Notes under the pieces: model-generated
Told to the model about the DNA's origin: nothing
The model's input: the letters and a program-made list of their open reading frames with translations, nothing else
Database searches by the model: none
Part shown: positions 34,107-43,615 of the stretch, piece after piece
Layout: every line of letters starts with the position of its first letter
Numbering within the stretch: the stretch's first letter is position 1
Program-made: the position numbers and the translations under genes
Origin: Chondromyces crocatus
GTDB taxonomy: Bacteria; Myxococcota_A; Polyangia; Polyangiales; Polyangiaceae
Reading direction: 5' to 3'
Length of the DNA stretch: 64,000 nt
Assembly (NCBI RefSeq): GCF_001189295.1
Contig: NZ_CP012159.1
Location: 9,408,501-9,472,500 of the forward strand

Positions 34107-35687
34107 TCACTGCGGGAGCCGCAGCGCGAAGCCCGCGCCAGCGAACCAGCCGCTGCTCGAAAACCCGGGGTAGCCAGGGTTGTTCGTCTGCAAGCCGGCC
34201 GCTCCTTCGAGCGGAGCGCCCGTCTGCCGATGAACGGCGTTGTCCGGAAGCTCGTCGATGACGGGATACCGGGCGTCGTCGCGCTTCTGCACGTCACGCG
34301 AGAGCATGAGCTGGCCCTGGAGGAAGGCGGCGAGGCCGAAGTCGGCGCCGAGCAGGTTCACGGGGGTCTCGAGCGAGAGGGTGGTGCCGACGCGCGCGTT
34401 GTCGACGTAGTTCGTGCGGCCCGTCTGGTCGGGGACGGGGGTGGGGGTGTACGCGAGGTCGGCCGAGACGCGGCGCCTTCCGAGGACCATGGCGCCGCCC
34501 ACGCCCACGGAGAGGGTGCTGGACCAGGGGTCGAGGGGACGCTCGCTCTGGCGGTCGCGGTACTGGGCCCACTGGGTGATGACGGCGCGCACGCCGAGCT
34601 CCCAGCCGGGTGGCAAGGGGCGGGCGGTGGGGCGCTCGGGGTGCGCTCCGGTGGGGCCGGTGGCGTAGCGAGGGCGCTCGGGATCGTCGGGGCGGCCTTC
34701 GCGCGGGGGCTCGCGCTTCAGGGCCATGGGGGGGCCGAGTACGGCGACGCCGAAGCCGATGCGCGTGGGCTCGTAGCCGAGCGTGGTCTGGTAGGTCTGG
34801 CGGATGTACGGCTCGCCTTCGGGGTAGGTGTAGTTCCAGAAGCGGATGCGGTTCTCGCCTTCGGTGGTCGACGACGAGGGCAAGTGCAGCGTGGAGGTGA
34901 GGCGGAGCCACGGTTTCGGCTTCGCCTCGATGGCGAAGTGGGGCGCGAAGGTGCTCTCGACCTTGATGTCGGGGCTGATGTAGACCTGGCTCTGATCGCT
35001 TGCGTCCGGCATGTGGACGGAGGTCTTCGCGACGGTCCCGATGGTGACGTCGGCGCCGACGCCGATGGAGAGCCACGAGGTGATGCGGCTGGCGAGGGCG
35101 ACGGCGAAGGTGGTGTTCACCATGCGGTCGCCGAGCAGCTCGAACTGGAGCTGGTTGCCGAAGTACTGGGCGCGCTCGTCGACGAAGAAGTTCCTCTGCT
35201 CCTGGAAGCTGCGGATGGGGAGCAAGGCGTAGAAGCCGAGGACGAGGTACTGCTTGTAGAGGCGGCGAACGACGCCGATGGAGGCGTAGGCGAGGGCGTC
35301 GCGGTCCTGGGTGCCAGCACGCTGGTTGAGCAGGTTCGACGTGGGCATGGGGCGGAAGTCGAGCCGCCGGGTGGTGCCGTCGGGGTTCCGGAGCTGGGCG
35401 TCGTAGATGGAGTTCGGGACGTCGCTGCCCGGGGGGCGGTCGCCGAGGGTGATGTCGCCGCGGGTGATGAGCAGGAAGAAGCCCGCCTCGGTGGTGGGCG
35501 GGGCATCCGGGAGGAGCGCGGGGTTGAAGAAGGCTGCCTCGGGGCCGCGCGCGAGGACGCGGGAGGTGAGGGCGTTGGCGCTGGTGGGTGCGCCGATCGT
35601 CTCGAGAGGTCCCGCAGCGACGGCCTGGGAGGCGACGGTGGTGGCGGTGAGAGCGACGGCGAGCGCAGAGGTGATGCTTCGGATCAT
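34107..35687 (-). CDS. FadL/OMPP1-like outer-membrane transport protein
   Basis: 526 residues from the ATG at 35,687. A Sec signal ends in SQAVAAG. The mature N-terminus GAPTSANALTSRVLARGPEA, then AAFFNPALLP, matches the hatch region of FadL/TodX-type porins that import hydrophobic compounds. Alternating amphipathic strands follow throughout (TFAVALASRITSWLSIGVGA, HFAIEAKPKPWLRLTSTLHL, STLSVGVGGAMVLGRRRVSA), as for a 14-strand barrel. It ends GFALRLPQ rather than in Phe. Substrate unknown. It is followed upstream, on the same strand, by a broken smaller outer-membrane gene. Confidence 0.82.
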   Translation of the reverse strand: MIRSITSALAVALTATTVASQAVAAGPLETIGAPTSANALTSRVLARGPEAAFFNPALLPDAPPTTEAGFFLLITRGDITLGDRPPGSDVPNSIYDAQLRNPDGTTRRLDFRPMPTSNLLNQRAGTQDRDALAYASIGVVRRLYKQYLVLGFYALLPIRSFQEQRNFFVDERAQYFGNQLQFELLGDRMVNTTFAVALASRITSWLSIGVGADVTIGTVAKTSVHMPDASDQSQVYISPDIKVESTFAPHFAIEAKPKPWLRLTSTLHLPSSSTTEGENRIRFWNYTYPEGEPYIRQTYQTTLGYEPTRIGFGVAVLGPPMALKREPPREGRPDDPERPRYATGPTGAHPERPTARPLPPGWELGVRAVITQWAQYRDRQSERPLDPWSSTLSVGVGGAMVLGRRRVSADLAYTPTPVPDQTGRTNYVDNARVGTTLSLETPVNLLGADFGLAAFLQGQLMLSRDVQKRDDARYPVIDELPDNAVHRQTGAPLEGAAGLQTNNPGYPGFSSSGWFAGAGFALRLPQ

Positions 35688-35871
35688 GAGACCTGGGCGT
35701 CGCGGTGGGTCGCGGCGCGGTGCCGGGTCCGGGTCGCGAGCGCGCAGTCTGCGCCCGCAATCCCGGAAGCTGATGGCGGGGTGGTGAGCATGTCCCCGGG
35801 AGGGTTGAAAAAGCAAGTTCCCGGGGAGTTTCGCGGACTTCCTGGGCTGAGGACGGCGCGCTGCGTCAGCA

Positions 35872-36639
35872 TCAGAACAGGACGCCGACCCCGACAGAGA
35901 GACCGCGCTCACCGAGGGGAATGCCCTCGGCGCTGACGTTGAAACCGCCCGGGAGGAGCACGGAGGTGCCCAGGGCAAGCTGGTAGTGGTAGCGGTCGGT
36001 GCCCATCCTGTCCCGATCCTGGAAGCGCCAGAAGATGGGTCCGCCGAAGGCGCGCGCGGCAAGGTAAGGGCTGAGCGTGTCGTACAGGGTCCATCCGACG
36101 ACGGCGCCGACGCGGACGTCGAAGGCGAGGTAACGCTCGGTGGTGGTGACGCCGAGGGCCTGGGTGCGCGCGCCCGAGGCGCCGAGGGTCGCCGTGAGGA
36201 GGACGAACGGCCGGAGGCCTTCGCCACGGACGACGCGGTACGAGCCGCCTGCGGTGGCCAGCCAGCCGGGGGTGAAGTCGTGGTGCACGCCCTCGACGAG
36301 GAGGCGCCCTCCGTGGCTGACACCGCCGCCGAACTGCAAGGTGAGGTCCTGGGAGGCACGCAGCTCGACGATGCCGGCAGCAGCGCGGCGTTCGATGGAA
36401 CCGACGAGCTCGCCGAAGAGAATCTGCGAGCCGAAGGCGGCGTAGCTCAGCCGTGCGCCGAAGCGTCGGGTGGTCCACGGCGCAGGTTCACCGGGCGCCG
36501 CGTCGTGCTCGTCGCCGTAACAGATCCCCGCCGGACCGGCAGGGGGCGAGAAGCCTCAGGCGATGGCGTCGCGCGGCGCGAGCCAGGCCGAGGTGCCGCA
36601 CGCGGCGGCGATCGAGAGGACGAACACGGGCCGAAGCAT
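35872..36639 (-). pseudogene. Outer-membrane beta-barrel gene interrupted by an in-frame TGA
   Basis: The ATG at 36,639 opens a clean signal peptide (MLRPVFVLSIAAACGTSAWL, then APRDAIA). The frame then meets TGA at 36,556-36,558, exactly at the expected cleavage region. The same frame continues without another stop for 228 codons. It encodes amphipathic strands (FGGGVSHGGRLLVEGVHHD, YLAFDVRVGAVVGWTLYDTL, YHYQLALGTSVLLPGGFN) and ends in VGVGVLF with the terminal Phe of an outer-membrane barrel. No ATG follows the stop; a TTG exists at 36,339. A recent nonsense mutation is the simplest reading; a sequencing error is possible. Confidence 0.65.
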
Positions 36640-36673
36640 GGCGGCAATGTACCGGAACGAGGTGGTGGTGGGT

Positions 36674-38965
36674 ATGCTCCCGCCGCCCATGCAGCGCCCT
36701 CCCGCCTCCTCGCCGGACCGGCTCGCACCTCCGTCCTCCTCGGCGTCGACCCCCGAGCCGACGGGGGACGAGGTCGTCGCGATGTCGGTCATCGTCCCCT
36801 GCTTCAACGAGGCGCTGAACCTGCGAGAGCTCACGGCGCGGATGCTGCGGGTGTTCGAGGTGGGTGGGCTGCGCGGGGAGTTGCTCCTCGTGGACGACGG
36901 GTCGAAGGACGATACGGCGGCGGTCATCCAGGCGCTGTCGGTGGAGCACCCCGGGGTCGTGGTGGGGTGTCTTCACCCGCAGAACCAGGGGATCGCGGCG
37001 GCCTGGCGCACGGGGGCGGTGGCGGCGCGCGGGGAGCTGTGCGCCATCATCGACGCCGATCTGCAGTACCAGCCCGAGGATCTGCTGCGGCTCCGCCGCG
37101 CGCTGTACGATCACAGCGTCGACGTGGTGCAGGGCTGGCGGAGCGCGGTGGGGCGCCAGCGCGATCAGCGCTACCACCTGAGCCGCGGCCTGAACCACCT
37201 GCTGAACGGCGTGTTCGGCATGGACCTGCACGACAACAAGAGCGGGTTCGTGGTCTGCGCGCGCGAGGTGCTGCTGGATCTGCTGACGTTCGAGGGGCGC
37301 TACTTCTACTGGCAGTCCTTCATCATGGTGGCGGCCCACGCGAAGGGGTACTCGTACCGCGAGATCGAGACGATCTTCGAGGAGCGTCGGCAAGGGAAGT
37401 CGTTCCTGGAAGGGGCCGCGCTGAAGACGTCGGCGCGCTCGCTGGTCGACGTGGCGCGCGCCGCCTGGGAGTACCGGGTGAAGCCGCCGCCGCCGGACGT
37501 GGCGCGGCAGTTCCTGCAGCGGCACCCGGTGGAGGACCGGACGCCACCGAAATCGGCGACCGAACGGCGACGCTTCGACGCTTACCTCGCGGTGTTCAAC
37601 CAGACGCACTGGATGATCACGCGCGACGTGGAGCACTACTACGAGACGCTGCTGAAGACGCAGTGGCTGGGCCACCGCGAGACACGCGCGCTGCAGGACG
37701 AGAAGCTGCGGAGGATGATCCGGCATGCGTACCGAAACGTGCCTTACTACCGCAGCAGGATGCAGGCGCTCGGGCTGCGGCCGGAGGACATCCGGGGGCA
37801 GGACGATCTGTACAAGCTGCCGTTGCTCTCGAAGAGCGAGGTGCGGCAGCACCTGTACTTCGACATTCTCTCGGAGAACCACGACAAGTCGCAGGTGCTG
37901 CGCATCGCGACCAGCGGCTCCACGGGCGAGCCGTTCGTCTGCTACGCGGACCGGGCGCAGCTCGAGTTCCGCTGGGCGGCGACGCTTCGCGCGCAGGAGT
38001 GGACGGGCTACCAGTTCGGTGACCCGACGGTTCGCCTGTGGCACCAGACGCTGGGCATGAGCCGGAGCCAGGTCCTGCGCGAGCGGGCGGACGCGATGCT
38101 CTCGAACCGGACCTTCATCCCCATCTTCGAGCTGTCCGACGACAACCTGGACGCGATGGTGCGGGTTCTGGAAGAGGCAGCGCCGGTGCTGCTGGACGGC
38201 TACGCCGAGGCGCTGGACTTCCTGGGGCGCTACGTGAAGGAGCGGCGGCCGCTGTCGGTGAAGCCGCGGGCCATCATGTCCAGTGCGCAGACGCTTCCGC
38301 TCGCGAGCCGGAGGCTGATCGAGCAGGCGTTCGGCTGCGAGGTGTTCGACAAGTACGGGGCGCGCGAGTTCTCGGGGATCGCGTACGAGTGCGAGGCGCA
38401 CGAGGGGCACCACGTGGTGGCGGAGGGGTACATCGTGGAGGTGCTGAAGGGCGGGCAGCCAGCAGCGCCAGGGGAGATCGGGGAGGTGGTGATCACCGAC
38501 CTCAACAACACGTGCATGCCGTTCATTCGCTACCGGATCGGCGACCTCGCAGAGGCGATGGATCCCACGGCGCTCTGCCGCTGCGGGCGCGGGGCGCCTC
38601 GGGTCGGTGCCATCGAAGGGCGGGTGCAATCGATCATCCGGGGGACCGATGGTCACTACCTGCCCGGCACGTTCTTCGCTCACTACCTGAAGGAGCTGGA
38701 CCACGCGATCAAGGCGTTCCAGGTGATCCAGGAGGTGCCGGGCGCGATCACCTTCCGGGTCGTGAAGGGCGGTCGGTTCTCGCGAGAGGTGCTCGAGGAG
38801 GTGCTGGCCACGTTCCGGCGTCACCTGGGCGAGCGGATGCGGATCGAGGTGGAGTTCGTCGACGAGGTGGCGATGGTGCGCACCGGAAAGCGCGTCGCGA
38901 GCGTGTCCCGCCTGGGCATCGACTTCCAGCGGGAGGAGCCGACGATGGTGAGGCCTTCGCTTTGA
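36674..38965 (+). CDS. GT2 glycosyltransferase fused to a PaaK/CapK-like adenylate-forming domain
   Basis: 763 residues from the ATG at 36,674 (GAGGTGG upstream; other in-frame ATGs at 36,638 and 36,689). Residues ~35-260 are a family-2 glycosyltransferase: MSVIVPCFNEALNL, LLLVDDGSKDDT and CAIIDADLQYQPED (DxD-like), close to dolichol-phosphate-mannose-type enzymes. After a ~70-residue linker, residues ~310-760 are a phenylacetate-CoA-ligase/CapK-like domain. This part shows RNVPYYRSRMQALGLRPEDI, the ATP loop ATSGSTGEPFV, EVFDKYGAREFSGIAYECEA, ITDLNNTCMPFIRYRIGDLA and CRCGRG. The combination suggests coupled sugar transfer and acyl activation in surface glycan or lipid synthesis. Both halves look intact. 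It is translationally coupled to the next gene. Confidence 0.9.
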   Translation: MLPPPMQRPPASSPDRLAPPSSSASTPEPTGDEVVAMSVIVPCFNEALNLRELTARMLRVFEVGGLRGELLLVDDGSKDDTAAVIQALSVEHPGVVVGCLHPQNQGIAAAWRTGAVAARGELCAIIDADLQYQPEDLLRLRRALYDHSVDVVQGWRSAVGRQRDQRYHLSRGLNHLLNGVFGMDLHDNKSGFVVCAREVLLDLLTFEGRYFYWQSFIMVAAHAKGYSYREIETIFEERRQGKSFLEGAALKTSARSLVDVARAAWEYRVKPPPPDVARQFLQRHPVEDRTPPKSATERRRFDAYLAVFNQTHWMITRDVEHYYETLLKTQWLGHRETRALQDEKLRRMIRHAYRNVPYYRSRMQALGLRPEDIRGQDDLYKLPLLSKSEVRQHLYFDILSENHDKSQVLRIATSGSTGEPFVCYADRAQLEFRWAATLRAQEWTGYQFGDPTVRLWHQTLGMSRSQVLRERADAMLSNRTFIPIFELSDDNLDAMVRVLEEAAPVLLDGYAEALDFLGRYVKERRPLSVKPRAIMSSAQTLPLASRRLIEQAFGCEVFDKYGAREFSGIAYECEAHEGHHVVAEGYIVEVLKGGQPAAPGEIGEVVITDLNNTCMPFIRYRIGDLAEAMDPTALCRCGRGAPRVGAIEGRVQSIIRGTDGHYLPGTFFAHYLKELDHAIKAFQVIQEVPGAITFRVVKGGRFSREVLEEVLATFRRHLGERMRIEVEFVDEVAMVRTGKRVASVSRLGIDFQREEPTMVRPSL

Positions 38966-40422
38966 GCGCTGGCGGGACGACCCCGAGCCCGACGGCGGAG
39001 CCTGTGTCCGCCTCGTCCACGCCGGCGGCGTCGCGGGTGGTGATCATCAGCCGGCCAGGGCTGAGCTACGCCGAGGGCGCGCCGTTCGACCCGCCACACC
39101 CGGTGTACGAGGCCGTGGAGGCGATGTTCCGGGAGCTGGGCCTCGATCGGGGGCGGGTCGGCACGCCGGACTGGAACCCGCTCGGCGATCTGATCGCGCC
39201 CGGGGACCGGGTGGTCGTGAAGCCGAATTTGGTCTCGCAGCGGAACCTGCACGAGCGCATCACGGGACAGAAGCTCGCGGCGTCGAGCACGCACGGGTCG
39301 CTGCTCCGGCCCGTGCTCGACTACGCGCTGCGCGCCGCTGGGCCGCGCGGGCAGGTGCGGGTGATCGATGCCCCCGTGGAAGGGTGCGTGGTCGAGGAGG
39401 TGGCGGGTCCGCTCGGGATCTGGGCCGTCATCGACCACCTGCGCGCGCGCGGACACGACGTGGCCTTCACGGATCTGCGCACGTTCCGGGTGGTGCCCTG
39501 GCTCCCGCTCGACGACGTGCGCCGGGCGGGTCGCTCGTTCAACCTGGGCCTCTTGATGAGGCGCGCGCTGTCGGGAGACCCGCGCGGCTATCGGGTGGTC
39601 GATCTCGGTGAGCGGAGCTTCTTCGCCAGGGCCGACGCGCCACCAGGCTCGCGGCTCCGCTTCCACCGTAGCCACTACGAGACCCCCGTACCGCACCACA
39701 CGAGAGGTCGACACGAGTACAGCGCCCCGGGGACGGTGCTCGACGCCGACGTGGTGATCAACCTCCCCAAGATGAAGACGCACAAGAAGACGGGCGTCAC
39801 GCTCTCGCTGAAGAGCGCCATCGGGCTGACGAACGAGAAGTACTGGTTGCCCCACTTCACGGAAGGTGATCCGTCGATCGGGGGAGACGAGCTGGAGCAG
39901 CCGCGCTCCCCGAGAGAAGTCCTCGAGGACAAGCTGAGCCGCCTGCCGCTACCCGGTGGGTGGTCGCTGATCGCGCGGGCTCCCCGCCTCGACGCCCGCC
40001 CCAAGATCATCGACGGGAGCTGGGAAGGGAACCGCACCCTCTGGCGGACCATCCTCGATCTGAACCGCATCCTGCTGTTCGCCGACCGCGCGGGAAAGCT
40101 CCGTGACGCACCGCAGCGGCGCTACCTGTCTATCGTCGATGGGGTCGTCGCCGGTGAAGGAGAAGGTCCGCTCGGCGCAACGCCGGTCGAGGCGGGTCTG
40201 CTCGTGGGCGGCACCCATCCTGCACTCGTCGACGCCGTGGCGACGAGGTGCATGGGCCTCGATCCGCTGACGATCGTGCAAGTACGGGAGGCCCTCGACG
40301 CCGGGCTCGCCCCCGGGGGTCTCGCCGAGCTGGAAGAGATCGTCGACGGACCGCTGGGGACACGCAAGTTCAGGCCTCCCCGGAGCTGGCCGTCGCTGCT
40401 GGCCGCCCCGACGATGGGCTGA
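38962..40422 (+). CDS. DUF362 family protein
   Basis: 486 residues from a TTG at 38,962 that overlaps the preceding stop as TTGA, with GAGG eight bases upstream. DUF362 motifs are present: GDRVVVKPNLVSQRNL, THGSLLRPVLDYALRAAG, VVINLPKMKTHKKTGVTLSL, KSAIGLTNEKYWLPHF and LSIVDGVVAGEGEGPLGATP. No ferredoxin-type 4Fe-4S cysteine cluster is visible, unlike many DUF362 proteins. Cytoplasmic. Function unknown. Coupling to the glycosyltransferase-CapK fusion implies a step in the same surface glycan or lipid pathway. The non-ATG start is a judgement from the overlap and the ribosome site. Confidence 0.85.
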   Translation: MSAGGTTPSPTAEPVSASSTPAASRVVIISRPGLSYAEGAPFDPPHPVYEAVEAMFRELGLDRGRVGTPDWNPLGDLIAPGDRVVVKPNLVSQRNLHERITGQKLAASSTHGSLLRPVLDYALRAAGPRGQVRVIDAPVEGCVVEEVAGPLGIWAVIDHLRARGHDVAFTDLRTFRVVPWLPLDDVRRAGRSFNLGLLMRRALSGDPRGYRVVDLGERSFFARADAPPGSRLRFHRSHYETPVPHHTRGRHEYSAPGTVLDADVVINLPKMKTHKKTGVTLSLKSAIGLTNEKYWLPHFTEGDPSIGGDELEQPRSPREVLEDKLSRLPLPGGWSLIARAPRLDARPKIIDGSWEGNRTLWRTILDLNRILLFADRAGKLRDAPQRRYLSIVDGVVAGEGEGPLGATPVEAGLLVGGTHPALVDAVATRCMGLDPLTIVQVREALDAGLAPGGLAELEEIVDGPLGTRKFRPPRSWPSLLAAPTMG

Positions 40423-40694
40423 CGCGTCACGCCACGCCCACGTGCGTCCAGAATCCCCGGAGGCGACGTTCCGCCCTCGGTATGCATCAGCACCAACGGC
40501 GTGCAGGCGCGCCACCGGCATGCACCAGCACCACCGGAGTCGTGTGCCGACGCTGTCCTCAGCGGGTCCGTCGAGACGCCCAGACGCGCCAGGATCAGGC
40601 CTGGCCACGCGCCTTTGATGCTGCGATCCGCTTCCTGCCCAGGTACGCTCGCCAGCAAGCTCCTACTCTCATCTTCAAGACGTCACGAGGTACC

Positions 40695-42698
40695 ATGCGG
40701 AAGGCATACTTCTGGGCTCTTCTGAGCCTGATCGGGGCGCTGGCCCTGGCCGCCGTCAACTGCGGCGCGAGCGGGGGGTCCAATCAGGGGGGAGGTGCAT
40801 CCGGCAACGTCGGCGGCGCAGCCGGCGCTGGTGGGACTGGTGAAGGCGGCGACTGTTTGTTCGGGTGCGAGACCACCGCGTCGGGGCAGCAGACGCAGCA
40901 GCTGATCCTCTCGCCGACGACGGCCACACTGAACGTGGAGAACGGGACCATCCCGACCCAGGCGTTCACCGTCACGATGAACGGCAGCGACGTGAGCAAC
41001 CAGGTCAGCTGGTCGTTCACGCGGCCCGACATCGGCGGGTTCGGCGGCACGACGACGTTCACTCCCTCCGGAGCGGCGGCCGGCGTCGGCACGCTGACGG
41101 TGCGGCTGAACTCCTCGGAGGCGACGGCGCAGATCACGGTCTACGTCAAGAAGACGGTGGACGGGATCGGGCTCACGCCGCAGGAGGTCCTGGACTTCAA
41201 CAACCCTCAAGGCGGCGCAGACCCGTCGATGAGCCTCGTGTACCCGTACAACGAGACGGTCTTCCCGCTCGACGTGCTGGCGCCCGAGATCCAGTGGAAC
41301 GGCGCCGCGAACAACGACGTCTACCAGCTGAAGATCACCGAGCAGTACTACGAGTACACCACCTACTTCACGACGACGCTGCCGGCGCGGCACCTGATCG
41401 ATGAAGCAGACTGGAAGAGCATCCAGGAGTCGGGCACTGGTCCTCAGACCGATCCGTTGAAGGTGTCGCTCACCCGGCGCACCGGCGGCACGGTGTACCA
41501 GCCCGCCGAGCAGACCTGGCGCGTGGCGCGCGGGCGCCTCAAGGGCAGCGTGTACTACTGGGAGCTCCCCGGTGTGTGCCAGAACGGGGCCTCCAACGGC
41601 CGCATCCTGCGCATCAAGGCGAGCTCGCCGAGCGTGGACACGTTCTTCAACCCCGGCGTCTGCTGGGGCTGCCACACCGTCAGCCGTGACGGGACGCGCA
41701 TGGCCGCGGAGTTCAACGATGGCGGCGGGCCGCTCTACACGCTCGACCTGACGGCGGATCCGGTGGCGTACGCCGAGATTCGTCCCGGGACGCCCGGCGG
41801 CAACTTCATCTTCAGCGCCTACAACAATGACGGGAGCAAGCTGCTCGCGAGCGAGAACAACTCGCGCACGCTGCGCGTCATCGACACGATGAGCGGCGCG
41901 ACGCTCAACCCGAACGCGATGGGCTCGGGCTGCGGTGAGCCGGCCTGGTCGCCCGATGGGCAGAAGGTCGCGGCGGTCTGCAACATGAACAACGGCGGGT
42001 GGACGTTCGACTCGGGTGCCGGCGATCTGATGGTCGGCAACGTCGGAGCGGACGGGTTCTCCGTCGACAACATCAACATGGTCGTTCCGCGCGCTGGTGG
42101 GACGGGACGCCCCGCTTATCCGAGCTTCTCGCCCGGGAGCGAGTGGATCGCCTTCGGTCGCCCCACCTCGGGCTCGCGCTCCACGGGAGCGGGCATGCTG
42201 CACATGGTGCGCCCCGATGGGCAGGAGCTGAAGACGCTGACCACCGCGAGCAGCGACAACAAGAGCTTCAACCCGGTGTTCGCGCCACTGCGCGCGGGCG
42301 GTTACTACTGGCTGGTGTTCATCTCGCGCCGTGACTACGGCAACCGGCTGGTGAGCGCCAACCGGCAGCAGCTCTGGATCACCGCCATCAGCGATCCGCC
42401 CACCGCGGCAGATCCGTCGAACCCGCCGTTCTTCCTCCGCGGCCAGGAGCTGTGCGCGCTGAGCGAGAACGCCTACTACGCGCTCGATCCCTGCAAGCCG
42501 GACGGCGAGAGCTGCCAGGACGGCTCGGACTGCTGCAACGGTCAGTGCGTCGACAACCCCGGCGGCGACGGGAAGATCTGCGGCGAGCCCGAGCCCGGGA
42601 CCTGCGCCGAGCTGGGCAACAGCTGCGAGACGGCAGCCGATTGCTGCGACACCCTGGCGAAGTGCATCGACAACTTCTGCCAGCTCCAGATCCAGTGA
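40695..42698 (+). CDS. Exported beta-propeller protein with CxxCH motif and Cys-rich C-terminus
   Basis: 667 residues; ATG at 40,695 preceded by CACGAGG. A signal peptide ends near AAVNC; the Asn before Cys is atypical for a lipobox, so lipidation is uncertain. A Gly-rich linker and a Big2-like Ig domain (LSPTTATLNVENGTIPTQAF, VSWSFTRPDIGGFGG) follow. Next comes a domain with one c-type haem motif CWGCH (in PGVCWGCHTVSRDGTRMAAE), overlapping PD40/TolB-type propeller repeats (CGEPAWSPDGQKVAAVC, YPSFSPGSEWIAFGRP). The C-terminus has two small Cys-rich modules (CQDGSDCCNGQCVDN, SCETAADCCDTLAKC), as in myxobacterial surface proteins. Role unknown; envelope redox or binding is plausible. Confidence 0.85.
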   Translation: MRKAYFWALLSLIGALALAAVNCGASGGSNQGGGASGNVGGAAGAGGTGEGGDCLFGCETTASGQQTQQLILSPTTATLNVENGTIPTQAFTVTMNGSDVSNQVSWSFTRPDIGGFGGTTTFTPSGAAAGVGTLTVRLNSSEATAQITVYVKKTVDGIGLTPQEVLDFNNPQGGADPSMSLVYPYNETVFPLDVLAPEIQWNGAANNDVYQLKITEQYYEYTTYFTTTLPARHLIDEADWKSIQESGTGPQTDPLKVSLTRRTGGTVYQPAEQTWRVARGRLKGSVYYWELPGVCQNGASNGRILRIKASSPSVDTFFNPGVCWGCHTVSRDGTRMAAEFNDGGGPLYTLDLTADPVAYAEIRPGTPGGNFIFSAYNNDGSKLLASENNSRTLRVIDTMSGATLNPNAMGSGCGEPAWSPDGQKVAAVCNMNNGGWTFDSGAGDLMVGNVGADGFSVDNINMVVPRAGGTGRPAYPSFSPGSEWIAFGRPTSGSRSTGAGMLHMVRPDGQELKTLTTASSDNKSFNPVFAPLRAGGYYWLVFISRRDYGNRLVSANRQQLWITAISDPPTAADPSNPPFFLRGQELCALSENAYYALDPCKPDGESCQDGSDCCNGQCVDNPGGDGKICGEPEPGTCAELGNSCETAADCCDTLAKCIDNFCQLQIQ

Positions 42699-42704
42699 CG
42701 AAGC

Positions 42705-42807
42705 GCGGCGCCTGACGAGCACCGTCGGGCGCCGCGACGGCCTCTGCCAGCCTCCGATCCAGCTCCAGAGACGAAACGCGGCGCCGACGAGAGCCGCCGG
42801 GCGCCGC
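42705..42807. repeat. Duplicated gene 3' end with two GC-rich hairpins
   Basis: Stem GCGGCGCC / GGCGCCGC occurs at 42,705-42,712 with 42,728-42,735, and again at 42,778-42,785 with 42,800-42,807. The surrounding sequence is a 67-73-bp imperfect tandem duplication that includes the last codons of the preceding gene (TGCCAG...ATCCAG). There is no T-tract; these may be transcript-end hairpins without a classical terminator tail. Confidence 0.75.
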
Positions 42808-42865
42808 GACCTTCTCGACCTGCGCTACCGGGTGAGGTCCACGCTCGACATGAGGCGCTGCCTCG

Positions 42866-43456
42866 TCAGAGACCCTCCCCTTTCCCGCTGATGTCGCCCT
42901 CTGCTGCGGGGATCCCCTCCCCTGTGGTCGCGGCCTCTTCGCGGCGGCGCACGGGCTTCGCCGGGATGCCGACCACCGTCGTGTGCGGCGGGACGTCGTG
43001 CACCACGACCGCGTTGGCGCCGATTCGGGCGCCGTCTCCGATCTTCACCGACCCCACGATCTTGGCCCCGGCGCCGATGAACACATCGTCTCCGATGATC
43101 GGGCTCTGACGTCGCTCGGCGCCGATGGTGACCTGGTGCTCGATCTTGATGTTGCGCCCGCCCTTGACCGAACCGTTGATGACCACGCCGTCCGCGTGGA
43201 TGAGCACGAATCCTGGTCCGAAGTCGGCGCCTCGACCGATGACGGCGCCGCCGACCACGCTGTTCAGTTTGTTGAACACCATGGTGAGCGGCGCGATGCC
43301 GCGTTCGTTCGAGGCCTGCATCAGGCGGTACAGGATCATCGCGGCGGTGCCGTCGGTGAGCACCGTCTTCATCATCGAGGGAAGATCGTCGCGCTCGTAG
43401 CACCAGCGGGACTTCTCGCGGAGGTCGTTGGCGATCGTGCGAAGGGTCTTGAGCAT
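42866..43456 (-). CDS. Serine acetyltransferase-like hexapeptide-repeat transferase
   Basis: 196 residues. A short helical N-terminus is followed by a left-handed beta-helix of hexapeptide repeats (VVGGAVIGRGADFGPGFVLI, IKIEHQVTIGAERRQSPIIG, FIGAGAKIVGSVKIGDGARI). The motif IGANAVVVHDVPPHTTVVGI, then PAKPV, is diagnostic of CysE/LacA-type acetyltransferases. It is shorter than classical CysE, lacking most of its N-terminal helical region, so it may act on a sugar or another amine or hydroxyl. The C-terminal ~25 residues are disordered. Cytoplasmic; no operon partner on the same strand. Confidence 0.88.
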   Translation of the reverse strand: MLKTLRTIANDLREKSRWCYERDDLPSMMKTVLTDGTAAMILYRLMQASNERGIAPLTMVFNKLNSVVGGAVIGRGADFGPGFVLIHADGVVINGSVKGGRNIKIEHQVTIGAERRQSPIIGDDVFIGAGAKIVGSVKIGDGARIGANAVVVHDVPPHTTVVGIPAKPVRRREEAATTGEGIPAAEGDISGKGEGL

Positions 43457-43615
43457 CGGGGCCTCGCGATCAGGGGCGCCAGGGGGCGCTCGAGCGCAAT
43501 CCCGGGGCCACGAGAGAGTGGATGCACGAGTCTACACCAGCGTTTCCCGCATCACGGTCACGGGTTGCGCTCCTGGTGGGTGCGGTGGCGCGCAGCGGTG
43601 ATACCGTCCCGGGCC

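Noticed and set aside
38038..38961. N-terminal extension of the DUF362 gene
   Set aside because: It is an alternate frame of the CapK-like domain; DUF362 homology begins after 38,962.
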